DNA from: Rhabditoides inermis
Lineage: Eukaryota; Nematoda; Chromadorea; Rhabditida; Rhabditidae
Direction of reading: 5' to 3'
NCBI GenBank assembly: GCA_963966185.1
Contig: CAWZYM010000293.1
Location: 1,224,501-1,288,500, forward strand
DNA: 64,000 nucleotides
Shown: in pieces, positions 62,159-64,000 of the stretch
Layout of the letters: each line of letters begins with the position of its first letter
Position numbering within the stretch: the stretch's first letter is position 1
Program-made: the position numbers and the translations under genes
Notes under the pieces: model-generated
Databases searched by the model: none
What the model was told of the DNA's origin: nothing
What the model saw: the letters and a program-made list of their open reading frames with translations, nothing else

Positions 62159-64000
62159 ATGATGTTTCCACACCTGTGCCATGCAAGAAAACAGGTTGAA
62201 AATGTACAGAAACCACTTCGGAAAAATCTAATTCTTTCCAGTTGGCAAGTCAGCGATGCCTCTCACCGGGAAATGATGTTTCCACACCTGTGCCATCCAA
62301 GAAAACAGGTTGAAACTGTACAGAAACCACTTCGGAATAATCTAATTCTTTCCAGTTGGCAAGTCAGCGATGCCTCTCACCGGGAAATGATGTTTCCACA
62401 TCTGTGCTATGCAAGAAAACAGGTTGAAAATGTACAGAAACCACTTCGGAATAATCTAATTCTTTCTGGTTGGCAAGTCAACTCTTACCGGGAAATGATG
62501 TTTCCACACCTGTGCCATGCAAGAAAACAGGTTGAAAATGTACAGAAACCACTTCGGAATAATCTAATTCTTTCTGGTTGGCAAGTCAGCGATGCCTCTA
62601 ACCGGGAAATGATGTTTCCACACCTGTGCCATGCAAGAAAACAGATTGAAAATGTACAGAAACCACTTCGGAACAATCTAATTCTTTCCAGTTGGCAAGT
62701 CAGCGATGCCTCTCACCGGGAAATGATGTTTCCACACCTGTGCCATGCAAGAAAACAGATTGAAAATGTACAGCAACCACTTCGGAACAATCTAATTCTT
62801 TCTTGTTGGCAAGTCAGAGATGCCTCTCACCGGGGAATGATGTTTCCACACCTGTGCCATGCAAGAAAACAGGTTGAAAATGTACAGAAACCACTTCGGA
62901 ATAATCTAATTCTTTCTTGTTGGCAAGTCAGAGATGCCTCTCACCGGGAAATGATGTTTCCACACCTGTGCCATGCAAGAAAACAGGTTGAAAATGTACA
63001 GAAACCACTTCGGAAAAATCTAATTCTTTCCAGTTGGCAAGTCAGCGATGCCTCTCACCGGGAAATTATGTTTCCACACCTGTGCCATGCAAGAAAACAG
63101 GTTGAAAATGTACAGAAACCACTTCGGAAAAATCTAATTCTTTCCAGTTGGCAAGTCAGCGATGCCCTCACCGGGAAATGATGTTTCCACACCTGTGCCA
63201 TGCAGGAAAACAGGTTGAAAATGTACAGAAACCACTTCTGAATAATCTAATTCTTTCTGGTTGGCAAGTCAGCGATGCCTCTCACCGGGAAATGATGTTT
63301 CCACACCTGTGCCATGCAAGAAAACAGATTGAAAATGTACAGAAACCACTTCGGAATAATCTAATTCTTTCCAGTTGGCAAGTCAGCGATGCCTCTCACC
63401 GGGAAATGATGTTTCCACACCTGTGCCATGCAAGAAAACAGATTGAAAATGTACAGAAACCACTTCGGAATAATATAATTCTTTCTTGTTGGCAAGTCAG
63501 CGATGCCTCTCACCGGGAAATGATGTTTCCACACCTGTGCCATGCAAGAAAACAGGTTGAAAATGTACAGAAACCACTTCGGAAAAATCTAATTCTTTCC
63601 AGTTGGCAAGTCAGCGATGCCTCTCACCGGGAAATGATGTTTCCACACCTGTGCCATGCAAGAAAACAGATTGAAAATGTACAGAAACCACTTCGGAATA
63701 ATATAATTCTTTCCAGTTGGCAAGTCAGCGATGCCTCTCACCGGGAAATGATGTTTCCACACCTGTGCCATCCAATAAAACAGGTTGAAAATGTACAGAA
63801 ACCACTTCGGAATAATCTAATTCTTTCCAGTTGGCAAGTCAGCGATGCCTCTCACCGGGAAATGATGTTTCCACATCTGTGCTATGCAAGAAAACAGGTT
63901 GAAAATGTACAGAAACCACTTCGGAATAATCTAATTCTTTCTGGTTGGCAAGTCAACTCTTACCGGGAAATGATGTTTCCACACCTGTGCCATGCAAGAA
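62159..64000 (+). repeat. Rightmost composite segment, runs off the window
   Basis: Resembles 51224-52531 at its start. A composite of 13 monomers (1475 bp) then begins to repeat: the CACATCTGTGCTATGC copy and the GTCAACTCTTACC copy near 62401-62490 recur near 63876-63965. One copy at 63771-63780 has a private change giving CCAATAAAAC. The array continues past base 64000. Confidence 0.82.

Larger units (their letters stand above)
1..64000 (+). repeat. Satellite DNA array, 114-bp monomer, head to tail, fills the window
   Basis: The same 114-bp unit repeats without interruption from base 1 to base 64000, always in one orientation, about 560 copies. Anchors seen in nearly every copy are CACCTGTGCCATGCAAG, TGTACAGAAACCACTTCGG and TTGGCAAGTCAG. 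Copies differ from the consensus at only a few positions, and the differences are shared between distant copies, which is the mark of unequal exchange and homogenisation. No unique sequence, transposon end, RNA gene or array border occurs. Arrays of this size and uniformity are typical of eukaryotic heterochromatin. I do not recognise the family and cannot name the species. The strand is arbitrary; plus is the orientation with the open frame. Confidence 0.97.

Noticed and set aside
6988..63771. Minus-strand ORFs of 60-136 codons beginning Met-Ala-Gln-Val-Trp or Met-Phe-Arg-Ser
   Set aside because: Shadows of the repeat on the other strand; they recur once per variant monomer and have no independent support.
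1..64000. CRISPR array
   Set aside because: The repeats are 114 bp and directly adjacent, with no unique spacers between them and no cas genes.
1..64000. Telomeric or simple-sequence repeats, tRNA, rRNA
   Set aside because: No TTAGGG-like or microsatellite tracts, and no conserved tRNA boxes or rRNA segments were seen in the monomer or its variants.
1..64000. Assembly artefact as the source of the whole pattern
   Set aside because: Ordered, private single-base markers across many units look like real history. Individual near-identical duplications (for example 52.5-61.6 kb) could still be miscounted and need long-read support.

Overview
The whole 64 kb window is the inside of one long tandem (satellite) DNA array. 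A single family of monomers, 114 bp long, repeats head to tail in one orientation from the first base to the last, about 560 copies. I see no unique DNA, flanking gene, RNA gene, transposon or array edge. The consensus monomer (for example 40965-41078) is about 44% G+C. It has no clear internal sub-repeat, carries three CpG sites, and contains a TGTACA and a CCGG site in most copies. An array this large and uniform points to a eukaryotic genome (centromeric, pericentromeric, subtelomeric or other heterochromatic satellite). Nothing in the sequence lets me name the species.

Layout. Bases 1-10222 are the most irregular part. Copies here carry length changes: an 8-T (or 7-T) run, a 9-bp deletion, a 5-bp insertion, and single-base gains and losses. 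These irregular copies recur as larger composite units of 1252, 1931 and 2967 bp. From about 10.3 kb to 37.5 kb monomer length is a steady 114 bp, and the array is built of multimers of 7 (798 bp), 24 (2736 bp) and 35 (3990 bp) monomers, many themselves duplicated in tandem. From 37.5 kb to the end the array is organised by copies with a 1-bp deletion and copies with a TAG change. Composite units here are 1253, 1709, 1823, 1824, 4559 and 5129 bp. The 4559-bp unit (40 monomers less one base) is duplicated in tandem almost without difference at about 52.5-57.1 and 57.1-61.6 kb.

Coding status. Because 114 is a multiple of 3 and one frame of the consensus has no stop, very long open frames run through the array. 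The longest is 10301-29146, 6281 codons. I do not think they are genes. Differences between copies change the amino acid about four times as often as they are silent. Frameshifts and stop codons are tolerated and are copied along by later duplications. There is no distinct first or last exon, promoter or unique domain. The antisense and third-frame ORFs are by-products of the same repeat.

The interesting content is the history of the array: nested, recent, multi-scale tandem duplication that can be traced with private markers. A few repeated motifs could matter if the array is transcribed or bound by protein: a CACCTG E-box core in most copies, a short inverted repeat, and a sequence resembling a 3' splice site.
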